A stretch of DNA of 41,234 nucleotides. Source: an uncultured Sphingomonas sp. (GTDB lineage: Bacteria > Pseudomonadota > Alphaproteobacteria > Sphingomonadales > Sphingomonadaceae). The notes under the pieces are model-generated. The model ran no database searches, was not told the DNA's origin, and worked only from the letters and a program-made list of their open reading frames with translations. The DNA is taken from positions 1 to 41,234 of the forward strand of contig CAJYOI010000002.1 of NCBI GenBank assembly GCA_913776045.1, read 5' to 3'. Positions 22,625 through 31,186 of this stretch are shown piece by piece (positions within the stretch are counted from its first letter, which is position 1; each line of letters begins with the position of its first letter). Made by a program: the position numbers and the translations under genes.

Positions 22625-25105
22625 ATGACGAAGCTGCGCTATCCGCTGATCGCCCCGCGTCCGCCGCGCCCGACCCTGTTGGGCGAAGGCCTTGCCCGGA
22701 TCGAGGCGGCCGGCATCTACAGCAACAACGGACCCGAGGTCTGCCGGTTCGAGGCCGCCGCGACCGAACGGCTGTTCGCCGGCCGCGGCGATTGCGTGAC
22801 GGTCGCCAATGCGACGCTCGGCCTAATGCTGGCGATACGCGAAGCGGCCGAACGCGTCGGACGGCCGCGCGGCTATGCGCTGGTGCCGGCCTTCACTTTC
22901 GCCGCAACCGGGCAGGCCGCGATGTGGGCAGGGCTGACGCCGCTGATCTGCGATATCGATCCCGACGACTGGGTATCGTCCGCCGCGCACGAAGCCGCGT
23001 TGCTGGCCCGCTATGGCGATCAGATTTCGGTCGTCGTTCCCTATGCGACCTTCGGCAACGCGATCGACCTGACGCGCTACGAGACGCTGGCGCGCGATTA
23101 TGGCGTGGGTGTCGTCATCGACGCCGCCGCCTCGCTCGGCACGCTCGACGACGAGGGGATCGGCTTCGGCGCCGGCGCGCCGTTCGCGGTCGTCTATTCG
23201 ATGCAGGCGACCAAGCCGTTCGCGGTGGCCGAGGGCGGGCTGATCCATACCGGAGACACCGCGCTTGCCGCCAAGCTGCGCACGATGGCGAGCTTCGGGT
23301 TCGAGGCGCCGCGCAGCGCATCGCTGCCCGGCTTCAACGCCAAGCTGCCCGAAGTGCTGGCGGTGATGGCGATGGCCAAGCTCGACGAGATCGAGAGCGT
23401 CAGCGAGCGCCGCGCGACCGTCGAAGCCGCGTACCGCGAGGCGCTGGCCCCGCTCGGACTGCAAACACCGTATGGCAAGCGTCGCGCGATGGGCTTCATG
23501 TCCGTGTTGCTCCCCGCACATCTCGCATCGCGCCGGGGCAAGATCATTGCGGCGCTGAACGATCGCGGGATCGGCGCCGCCACCTATTTCAGCCCGCATC
23601 TGGGTCAGCAGCCGCTATTCCGGCGCGACGCGCAGATCGAGCCGACGCCGGTCGCCGACGACATTGGCGCACGTATCCTGTCGTTGCCCGCAACCGACGG
23701 CATGACCGCGGCGGACGCGGTAAGTATCGCGCACGCGCTGCTGGAGACGATCGGCCTGTCGCGCGCCGCCCCGACCCCACGCTGCGCCCCGATCGCGCGG
23801 ATGCTGGTCGTTGGCGGCGGCCCGGCCGGCACCGCGATGCTGACCGCAGCGGCCAAGGCGGGCAAGCTGAAGGAGGTGTCGCAAGGCCTGATCCTGGTCG
23901 ATCGCGGCAACGTGCTCGGCAACGGGCGTCTCGGCAATTACGCCATCGCATCGGACAGCACGGCGCAGACCTTCCTCTCGGCGGTCGAGAACAATCCGGA
24001 GCCGGCGCTGGCCGCGCTCGCCGGTCATCCGACCGCGACCGCCGTCGGCGAATGGCGCGAGAAGCTGGGCGTACCGCTGGCGACGGCGGGCCCGTTTCTG
24101 GCGGCGACCGGCGAACGCATTGCGACGCTCGTCTCGGGCTATGGCGGCGAAGTCCTGAAGGGGCATGAGGCGCTCAAAGCGACCCGGGCGATCGACGGCA
24201 TCTGGACCGTCCGCCTGCGCCGCCTGTCCGACGGGCATGAATTCGACGCGCGTGCCGAAAATCTGGTCGTTGCCACCGGCGGCCACCAGCCGCTCGACCG
24301 CCTGGTCGAACAGAGGGTCGCCAGCGAACGGCTGACCCACCGCGTCGGGGACAAATTGCTCCAGTCGGACGAAGTGCTGGCTTTGGGCGGGCTCGATCGC
24401 GTCGCCGACCTGTTGTCGGGCAAGCGATCCCCGCGCGTCGCCGTCATCGGCGGATCGACCAGCGCGCTGACGACGGTCGCGCTGCTGCTACGATCGCGCC
24501 CCGGCATTCCGTTCGGCGCAGGCGGGGTCACCCTGCTCCACCGCCGCCCCTTGCGGCCCTTCTACCATTCGGTCGAGGCGGCGCATGCCGAGGGGTTCAC
24601 CGATTTCGGACCCGACGACGTCTGCCCGGTGACGGGCTTCGTCTATCGCCTGGCCGGCTTCCGGCTCGAGGCGCGCGAGCTGGTGCTGCGGATGCTGGCG
24701 GTCGACGGGCGCGAACCCGATCCGCGGGTGCGGATGCACCGCATCGGTGACGACGAGGGTCAGGCTCTCGACGTGCTCGACCGGGCCGACCTGGTCATTG
24801 CCGCGCTCGGCTATCGCCCGCGCATCCTGCCGGTGGAGGATGCCGCCGGGCGCCCGCTGGACCTTGCCGCGCACCGCGACCGGCCGATGGTCGACAGCTA
24901 TTGCCGTATCCTGGACAGTGACGACGCGCCAATCCCGAACCTGTTCGGCATCGGCCTGGCCGCAGGATTCGTGCCGTCGGGCCGTCTGGGTGGCGAAGCG
25001 AGCTTCAGCGGACAGGCCAACGGCCTGTGGCTATGGCAGAACGACGTCGGCCAGTTGATCGTCGACGCGGTGCTGACCGGCGAGGCGAAAGCGCTGGCGG
25101 CATGA
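22625..25105 (+). CDS. Fusion: DegT/DnrJ-type PLP aminotransferase + FAD/NAD(P)-binding oxidoreductase
   Basis: An 826-residue two-domain protein. Residues 1-375 are a DegT/DnrJ/EryC1/StrS aminotransferase of the sugar-amination type, with the PLP lysine K197 in SMQATKPFAVAEGG. Residues 393-826 are a flavoprotein: an FAD Rossmann motif VVGGGPAGTA (about 395-404), the LGNYAIASDSTAQTFL segment seen in SidA/PvdA-like N-hydroxylase relatives, and a second dinucleotide fold VAVIGGSTSALTTVALLL near 605. No stop or frameshift separates them. Separate genes of both kinds are common, but I do not know this fusion as a described enzyme. It overlaps the glycosyltransferase by ATGA, so the pair is coupled and probably makes or attaches a modified amino sugar. 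The reaction is inferred, not known. Confidence 0.85.
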   Translation: MTKLRYPLIAPRPPRPTLLGEGLARIEAAGIYSNNGPEVCRFEAAATERLFAGRGDCVTVANATLGLMLAIREAAERVGRPRGYALVPAFTFAATGQAAMWAGLTPLICDIDPDDWVSSAAHEAALLARYGDQISVVVPYATFGNAIDLTRYETLARDYGVGVVIDAAASLGTLDDEGIGFGAGAPFAVVYSMQATKPFAVAEGGLIHTGDTALAAKLRTMASFGFEAPRSASLPGFNAKLPEVLAVMAMAKLDEIESVSERRATVEAAYREALAPLGLQTPYGKRRAMGFMSVLLPAHLASRRGKIIAALNDRGIGAATYFSPHLGQQPLFRRDAQIEPTPVADDIGARILSLPATDGMTAADAVSIAHALLETIGLSRAAPTPRCAPIARMLVVGGGPAGTAMLTAAAKAGKLKEVSQGLILVDRGNVLGNGRLGNYAIASDSTAQTFLSAVENNPEPALAALAGHPTATAVGEWREKLGVPLATAGPFLAATGERIATLVSGYGGEVLKGHEALKATRAIDGIWTVRLRRLSDGHEFDARAENLVVATGGHQPLDRLVEQRVASERLTHRVGDKLLQSDEVLALGGLDRVADLLSGKRSPRVAVIGGSTSALTTVALLLRSRPGIPFGAGGVTLLHRRPLRPFYHSVEAAHAEGFTDFGPDDVCPVTGFVYRLAGFRLEARELVLRMLAVDGREPDPRVRMHRIGDDEGQALDVLDRADLVIAALGYRPRILPVEDAAGRPLDLAAHRDRPMVDSYCRILDSDDAPIPNLFGIGLAAGFVPSGRLGGEASFSGQANGLWLWQNDVGQLIVDAVLTGEAKALAA

Positions 25106-26163
25106 CCGCCGCACCCACCGTTTCGGTCGTCATGGCCGCCTACAACGGCGCGCATCTGATCGAGGAGACGCTGGCGAGCCTCGCCGCGCAGACGTTCGAC
25201 GATTTCGAAGTGCTGGTGGTCGACGACTGCTCGACCGACGATACCCGCGCGGTCGTCCGCCGCTGGTCGGACTCGCGCGTCCGCCTGATCGAGGCACCGG
25301 TCAACGGCGGACCGGTGCGTGCGCGCAATCTCGCCTTTGCTGGGGCGCGAGGGCGCTACATCGCAGGGCTCGATCAGGACGACATCTGCCTGCCAGACCG
25401 GTTCGCGATGCAGGTCGCCCATCTCGACGCGCATCCCGAAACCGTACTGGTTGCGGCGACCGCGATCACCTTCGAGGGCAGGAAGGAACGCGCTTCGCAA
25501 CAGGCGACCAATTCGACGCCTGCGCTGATCCGCTGGCTGCTCCACGTCAAGAACCCGCTCGTCTGGTCGACGACGATGATCCGCGGCGACGTGGCGCGGC
25601 GACTGGAGCCCTTCACCCGGCCCGATTGCCTCTATGCCGAGGATTTCGACCTTTATCACCGTCTGCTCGCGCACGGCAACGTCGTGCGGATCGACCGGCC
25701 GCTACTGCGCTACCGCGACCATCCCGGTGGGGCATCCAACCGCTATCGTGAGACGATGCTGGCGAACAGTGGCGCTGTGCTGGAGCGGGCGTGGCGCCCG
25801 TATCTGGGCGATGACGCGGCCGACGCGGCGACGCTGCTCGCGCAATATGTCACTGCGGGCGAACAGTGTCCGGACCGCGCGACATTGGTCCGGGTCGGCG
25901 CACTGCTGAGTTCGCTGCAATCCACCTATCTGGCCGCGATCCCCCATGACGGCGAAAGCCGCAGGCTGATCAAATGGGAGACGGCGCGGCTGTGGTGGCG
26001 GATCCTGCGCCATGCCGTGCGGTCGGGTGCGGTGCCGATGACCGATGCGATGACCGTGCGCCCCGATCATCTTGGCCTTGGCTATGCCGGAATCGACGAT
26101 CTGATGCTGTCGGGCGTCGTCGGCGGGGCACGGGCGATGCTCGCGCGACGCGTTCGAGATTAG
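25102..26163 (+). CDS. Family 2 glycosyltransferase
   Basis: A 353-residue GT-A type glycosyltransferase. The N-terminus is the GT2 nucleotide-binding fold (VSVVMAAYNGAHLIEETLAS, then VLVVDDCSTDDT), and the acidic metal motif appears as GLDQDDICLPDRF. There is no obvious membrane helix in the first 250 residues; the C-terminal part is helical and may associate with the membrane. It starts within the stop of the fusion gene, so the two are translated together. The donor and acceptor are unknown; surface polysaccharide or glycoprotein is likely from context. Confidence 0.9.
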   Translation: MTAAPTVSVVMAAYNGAHLIEETLASLAAQTFDDFEVLVVDDCSTDDTRAVVRRWSDSRVRLIEAPVNGGPVRARNLAFAGARGRYIAGLDQDDICLPDRFAMQVAHLDAHPETVLVAATAITFEGRKERASQQATNSTPALIRWLLHVKNPLVWSTTMIRGDVARRLEPFTRPDCLYAEDFDLYHRLLAHGNVVRIDRPLLRYRDHPGGASNRYRETMLANSGAVLERAWRPYLGDDAADAATLLAQYVTAGEQCPDRATLVRVGALLSSLQSTYLAAIPHDGESRRLIKWETARLWWRILRHAVRSGAVPMTDAMTVRPDHLGLGYAGIDDLMLSGVVGGARAMLARRVRD

Positions 26164-26264
26164 CGATACGTTAACCATAGACCGCTAAAAATGCCGGTTC
26201 GACCACGATCCATGAAAGCAGCAGCTTGGCCGCTTTGCCCGACACCAGCACCGATCAGCAGCCC

Positions 26265-27647
26265 ATGCGGAACGACAGCGCAATTCGCGATGTCGCCCGA
26301 AGTTGCGGTCAGTTGGCGGTCGGGTGCAGCGATGCGGCAGGGTATGTGGCCGGCGTATCCGATGGGATCACACGGCAACTCGCGGCATTAGACGAGCTGG
26401 AAAGCGTGACCGTCGCGCTCGATGCCGACCAGCGGCGCGTCGCTTTGTCGACCGGAGAGGCACGGCGCCTGTCCGAGCAGGCCCGCTGCACGCTGGAGAG
26501 CGAGCGCGCGCAGATTTCGACGGCCGTTGCCGAATTCGGTGCGCTGACTGCCCTCGTCGCCAGCCTTGGCACGCGGATGACCGACTTCGCCGCCGCCATG
26601 GAACAGGTCCAGCGCGTCTCCAGCGCGATCGACGCGATCGCCGCCAAGACGAACCTGCTCGCGCTCAACGCCACCATCGAAGCGCAGCGCGCCGGCGAAG
26701 CCGGACGCACCTTCGCCGTCGTGGCAGCCGAAGTTAAGAAGCTGGCGTTGGAAACCCGCCAGGCGACGGACGAGATCAACCGGACGATGGAAACCTTCGT
26801 CGTCCAGGCCGGCCACGTTATTCACGACATCGACGAAGGCGTAAAGGCCGGCGACCGTGCCCGGAAAGGCGTCGCACAGATCAGCCAAACTGTCGCTGAG
26901 GTGTCCGATCTGGTCGCCAGCGTCGATGCGATCACCGACGGCATCGCACGATCGACCGAAGTGACTACCCACGGCGTCGGCCGCGTTCGCGAGACGCTGG
27001 GGCAGTTTGGCATTCAGGCCCGTGAGAGCGGCCAGGAACTGACCAGCGCGCACAAGCGGATCGACGCGCTTGAGCTGCTGTCGAACACGATGCTCGACCA
27101 GCTGGCGCATTCGGGCATCCCGATCGACGACACGCATTATGTCGATTTGATGTTGCGCGAGGTGACCGACGTCCAGCAGCTGATCGAACGCGGCATCGCC
27201 AGCGGCGAAGTCTCGCGCGATTCGGTGTTCGACACCGACTATGTCGCGGTGCCCGGCACCGACCCGGTGCAATATACGACGCGCTTCAACGACTTCGCCG
27301 ACCGCCACATCCGCCCGATCCTCGACCGCCTGACCGCGATCGACAATCAACGGGTGATCGGCGCCGCTATCGTCGACCGGAACGGGTATCTGCCGACGCA
27401 CCTGTCGGCGAAATCGCTGCCGCAGCGACCGGACGACCCCGCGTGGAATGCGCTCAACTGCCGCAATCGGCGCAATTTCATGGACGACATCACCGCGCGC
27501 GCGCTGGCGTTCGAGGGCGACTATCTGCTCGGCGTCTACCGCCAGGACATGGGCCAGGGCCGCTATCGCACGGTCAAGAGCGTGTTCGTGCCGCTGTGGA
27601 TTACCGGCCGGCGGTGGGGCAATTTCGAAATCGGCTACATCGACTAG
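26265..27647 (+). CDS. Cytosolic methyl-accepting chemotaxis-type protein
   Basis: About 460 residues without a transmembrane segment. The central part is the MCP signalling hairpin, whose tip is KTNLLALNATIEAQRAGEAG and continues FAVVAAEVKKLALETRQATDEI. The C-terminal 150 residues form a separate domain with DRNGYLPTHLSAKSLPQR, NRRNFMDDITARAL and YRQDMGQGRYRTVKSVFVP, a Cache/PAS-like sensory module found in soluble alphaproteobacterial chemoreceptors. The start is chosen at ATG 26265; a TTG at 26226 would add 13 residues, and neither has a good ribosome site. No che genes adjoin. It is convergent with the metallophosphoesterase gene. Confidence 0.85.
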   Translation: MRNDSAIRDVARSCGQLAVGCSDAAGYVAGVSDGITRQLAALDELESVTVALDADQRRVALSTGEARRLSEQARCTLESERAQISTAVAEFGALTALVASLGTRMTDFAAAMEQVQRVSSAIDAIAAKTNLLALNATIEAQRAGEAGRTFAVVAAEVKKLALETRQATDEINRTMETFVVQAGHVIHDIDEGVKAGDRARKGVAQISQTVAEVSDLVASVDAITDGIARSTEVTTHGVGRVRETLGQFGIQARESGQELTSAHKRIDALELLSNTMLDQLAHSGIPIDDTHYVDLMLREVTDVQQLIERGIASGEVSRDSVFDTDYVAVPGTDPVQYTTRFNDFADRHIRPILDRLTAIDNQRVIGAAIVDRNGYLPTHLSAKSLPQRPDDPAWNALNCRNRRNFMDDITARALAFEGDYLLGVYRQDMGQGRYRTVKSVFVPLWITGRRWGNFEIGYID

Positions 27648-27648
27648 G

Positions 27649-28374
27649 TCAGTCCATCACGCGGTGCACGACGTCGAGCCGTCGCCCCTCGATCCGCAAT
27701 TCGTTGAAGCCCGGGCGCGTGTCGCGCGTGCGGCAGGACAGCGTGCCGGCACCGATCAGGCGGATCGTCCGGTCGCCTTCGACATGCATCTTGTCGAACG
27801 GGTCGTGGACATGGCCCGACAGCACGACGTCCGCCTCCGCCGCCGCCAATGCCGCCAGCGCCTCGCGGCCGCCGTGCGTGCGCGCGGTCGCCTGCGTTCC
27901 CGCCTCGATCAGCGGGTGGTGGCAGGCGACGATCGTCAGTGCATCCGGATCGACGTCCTTTGCAACGGCCAGCGCGCGACGCAGCGACCCGTCGCTGACG
28001 CTGCCCTTCGACCAGTTGCGCCACTGGAACCGCGTCGTGGTCTTCAGCGGCACCACCGCGACGCCGGGCAACGCCAGCGGCTTCTCGATCATCGCTTCCA
28101 GCTTCAGATAGCGGCGATAGGGTCGGAACAGTCGCGCGAACAGGTTGAACAGCGGCAGGTCGTGGTTCCCGACCTCGACCGTCACCGGCCGGTTCAGCCC
28201 TTCGAGCCAGGCGGACGCCGCGGCGAACTCCTCGGACTTGGCACGCATCGTCAGGTCGCCGGTCATGATGATGGCGTCGGGCTGTTCGGCGTGGACGGCG
28301 GAATCGAACCAGGCGACGGCCTCGCGGTCCTCGGCTCCGAAATGGACGTCGCTGACGTGGAATAGACGGATCAT
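27649..28374 (-). CDS. Metallophosphoesterase
   Basis: A 241-residue calcineurin-like phosphoesterase. The five metal motifs are all present in order: VSDVHFG (residues 8-14), TGDLT, GNHD, CHHPL and SGHVHDP. Members hydrolyse phosphodiesters or phosphomonoesters with two metal ions; the substrate here cannot be told. It follows the M20 peptidase gene on the same strand by 51 bases and may be co-transcribed. Confidence 0.9.
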   Translation of the reverse strand: MIRLFHVSDVHFGAEDREAVAWFDSAVHAEQPDAIIMTGDLTMRAKSEEFAAASAWLEGLNRPVTVEVGNHDLPLFNLFARLFRPYRRYLKLEAMIEKPLALPGVAVVPLKTTTRFQWRNWSKGSVSDGSLRRALAVAKDVDPDALTIVACHHPLIEAGTQATARTHGGREALAALAAAEADVVLSGHVHDPFDKMHVEGDRTIRLIGAGTLSCRTRDTRPGFNELRIEGRRLDVVHRVMD

Positions 28375-28425
28375 GGGCAGGCCAACGCGCCAAGCCGCCG
28401 TCGGTTCGCCGCCGCGCGCCCGCGC

Positions 28426-29727
28426 TTACCGCGCCGACGCCCCCGCCATCGTCATCAGTGCGAGCAGGCCGACGCCCATCCCCTTCACGCTTTCGGGCTT
28501 CGCCACATCGGTCCATTCGTCGAGCGCATGTGCCCGTCCGCCCGATCCACCCGCGCCGATCGTGACCGCAGGCACGCCCAAACTCATCGCGATGTTCGCA
28601 TCGGTCGACGACGCATCGAGCGTCGGTTTAAAGCCGCGCGCCGTCACCGCCGCCTGCGTTACCTGAACGATCGCGGCATCGGCCGGTGTGCGCCCCGCGG
28701 GACGGTCGCCGATCGGCTGCGGGTCGACGCTGACCTGGCCCACCCGCGTCGACCGCGCGGCAGTTTCGTCCGCCACCGACTTGGCGACGATGCCAAGCAC
28801 CTGCTTCTCCAGCGTCGCGAGAGCGGCCGCATCCTCCGATCGCATGTCGATGTCGACGAATACCTCGGAGGGGATCGCATTCACCGACGTGCCGCCGCCG
28901 GTCACGCTGGCCGAAAACGTCGTCTTCGGCGTCGCGGGGGGCTGGAGGCGGTAGATGTCGGCGATCGCCGCGCCCATCGCCGCCATCGGGTTGACGATGC
29001 CGAACGCGCCGTAGCTGTGCCCGCCCGGCCCCTTGAACACGATATGATAGCGCTTCGACCCCACCCCGCCGTTGACGACATGCGCCGGGTCCGCGCCGTC
29101 CAACGAGAAGAACGCGCCGATTCGGTCCTTGTACGCGCCCTTGGTGAACAGGTGCCGCACCCCGCGCAGGTCGCCGCGTCCTTCCTCGCCCACGGTCCCG
29201 ACGAACAGGATCGGCCGCCGCGTCTTCACCTTTGCCGCATCGAGCGCGCGGATATAGGCGAGCAGGGTCGCCAGCCCACGCGTGTCGTCGCCGACGCCCG
29301 GCGCCAGCAGCTTCGTCCCCTGGCGCTTGACCGTCACGTCAGTGCCCTCGGGAAACACGGTATCGAGATGCGCCGAGATGACGACCAGCTTCTCGCGGGG
29401 ATCGGCGCCCGCGCGCAGACCGGTGACGTTGCCCTCCGCATCGATCGTCACATCCGCCAGGCCGAGCGCCCGGAATTTCTCGGCATAGGCCTTCGCCCGC
29501 ACCGCCTCCTTGAACGGCGGCGCCGGGATCTGGGTCAGTTCGATCAGCTCCGCGATGAACCGGTCATAGTCGCGGTCGATCTCCGCCATCGCGGCGCGAT
29601 AGGGCGCCCCGGCCTGGACCGCTGCGACATCCCCCGGCTTCACCTCACGCGCAGCAACGGGCGCCGTCGCCCAAAAAGCCAGGGATAGCAGCAGGATGCG
29701 CACGGGGGTGATCGAGCAGTGGGTCAT
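28426..29727 (-). CDS. M20 family metallopeptidase, secreted
   Basis: A 433-residue M20/M25/M40 peptidase with a signal peptide (ILLLSLAFWATAPVAA). Zinc ligands and catalytic residues are visible: SAHLDTVFPEGTD, the bridging aspartate in GVGDDTRGLATLL, the general base pair in GTVGEEGRGDLRG, and a late histidine in GRAHALDEW. The dimerisation domain lies between. It resembles glutamate carboxypeptidase or tripeptidase-type exopeptidases. The start at 29727 is uncertain; GTG at 29703 gives a more usual signal peptide. It is divergent from the SDR gene at 29881. Confidence 0.9.
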   Translation of the reverse strand: MTHCSITPVRILLLSLAFWATAPVAAREVKPGDVAAVQAGAPYRAAMAEIDRDYDRFIAELIELTQIPAPPFKEAVRAKAYAEKFRALGLADVTIDAEGNVTGLRAGADPREKLVVISAHLDTVFPEGTDVTVKRQGTKLLAPGVGDDTRGLATLLAYIRALDAAKVKTRRPILFVGTVGEEGRGDLRGVRHLFTKGAYKDRIGAFFSLDGADPAHVVNGGVGSKRYHIVFKGPGGHSYGAFGIVNPMAAMGAAIADIYRLQPPATPKTTFSASVTGGGTSVNAIPSEVFVDIDMRSEDAAALATLEKQVLGIVAKSVADETAARSTRVGQVSVDPQPIGDRPAGRTPADAAIVQVTQAAVTARGFKPTLDASSTDANIAMSLGVPAVTIGAGGSGGRAHALDEWTDVAKPESVKGMGVGLLALMTMAGASAR

Positions 29728-29853
29728 CTGGAGACGATGGCCGCCCCGACGGCGTCGGACAAGTCCCTTATCCCGACCAAATAGCCATCCCCTGGCAGAA
29801 GTTGCTACCCGATATGAAAGTCAGCTTTTGCGGCCGGATCGCGGTTCGGCTAG

Positions 29854-30657
<804 letters not shown>

Positions 30658-30661
30658 CCGG

Positions 30662-31023
30662 TCAGGCGGGCGTATGGCCCGGATGGTCGGTCAGCCGGAA
30701 AATTGGCTGCGGCGCCGCCCATTTCCCCCCCGCCGGCGCGCCCGGCCGGGGCGCTGGAACTGCGACATCAACGCTTTCCCCGCCATAGCATCGGGATCGG
30801 CGGCATCGGCCGCAGCTTTCGCGGCGGGATCGAACGCATCGGTCGTATCGCAGAGCATCATCAAGCGGTTGCCGAGCCGATGGATCTCCATCTCGACGAT
30901 CCCCGCCGCGCGGATCGACGCCAGCACCGGCCCCGGCACGTTTCCCGGTCGATGCCACCGCTCATATTCGGCGATGGCGGCCGGTTCGTCGACCAGATCG
31001 AACAGCAGGCTGTGACGGGGCAT
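30662..31023 (-). pseudogene. Frameshifted L-rhamnose/L-fucose mutarotase family gene
   Basis: From an ATG at 31023 with a good ribosome site (AGGAGAGG), the reading frame gives MPRHSLLFDLVDEPAAIAEY, then EMEIHRLGNRLMMLCDTTD and FDPAAKAAADAADPDAM, the pattern of the RhaM-like sugar mutarotase family, up to GKALMSQF. The conserved C-terminus (GGKWAAPQPIFRLTD) is encoded in a different frame and ends at 30662. One frameshift between about 30735 and 30780 therefore separates the two parts. A G-rich run (about seven G on the minus strand) close by is a likely slippage site, so a sequencing error cannot be ruled out. Confidence 0.8.
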
Positions 31024-31186
31024 CCGCCTCTCCTTCGAGATAGGCCATGCGCGGCCGCGGCGGCGCCGTGTATCGCGTCGACAGTGCAAGCGTAAGTCCG
31101 TCCCGCGCGGCTTGCCGACGCTCCCTACCCGCTGACGCGACGCTTGCGAGGCAATCGTCGCGGCCGCATCGTCAACGCTCCCGATC

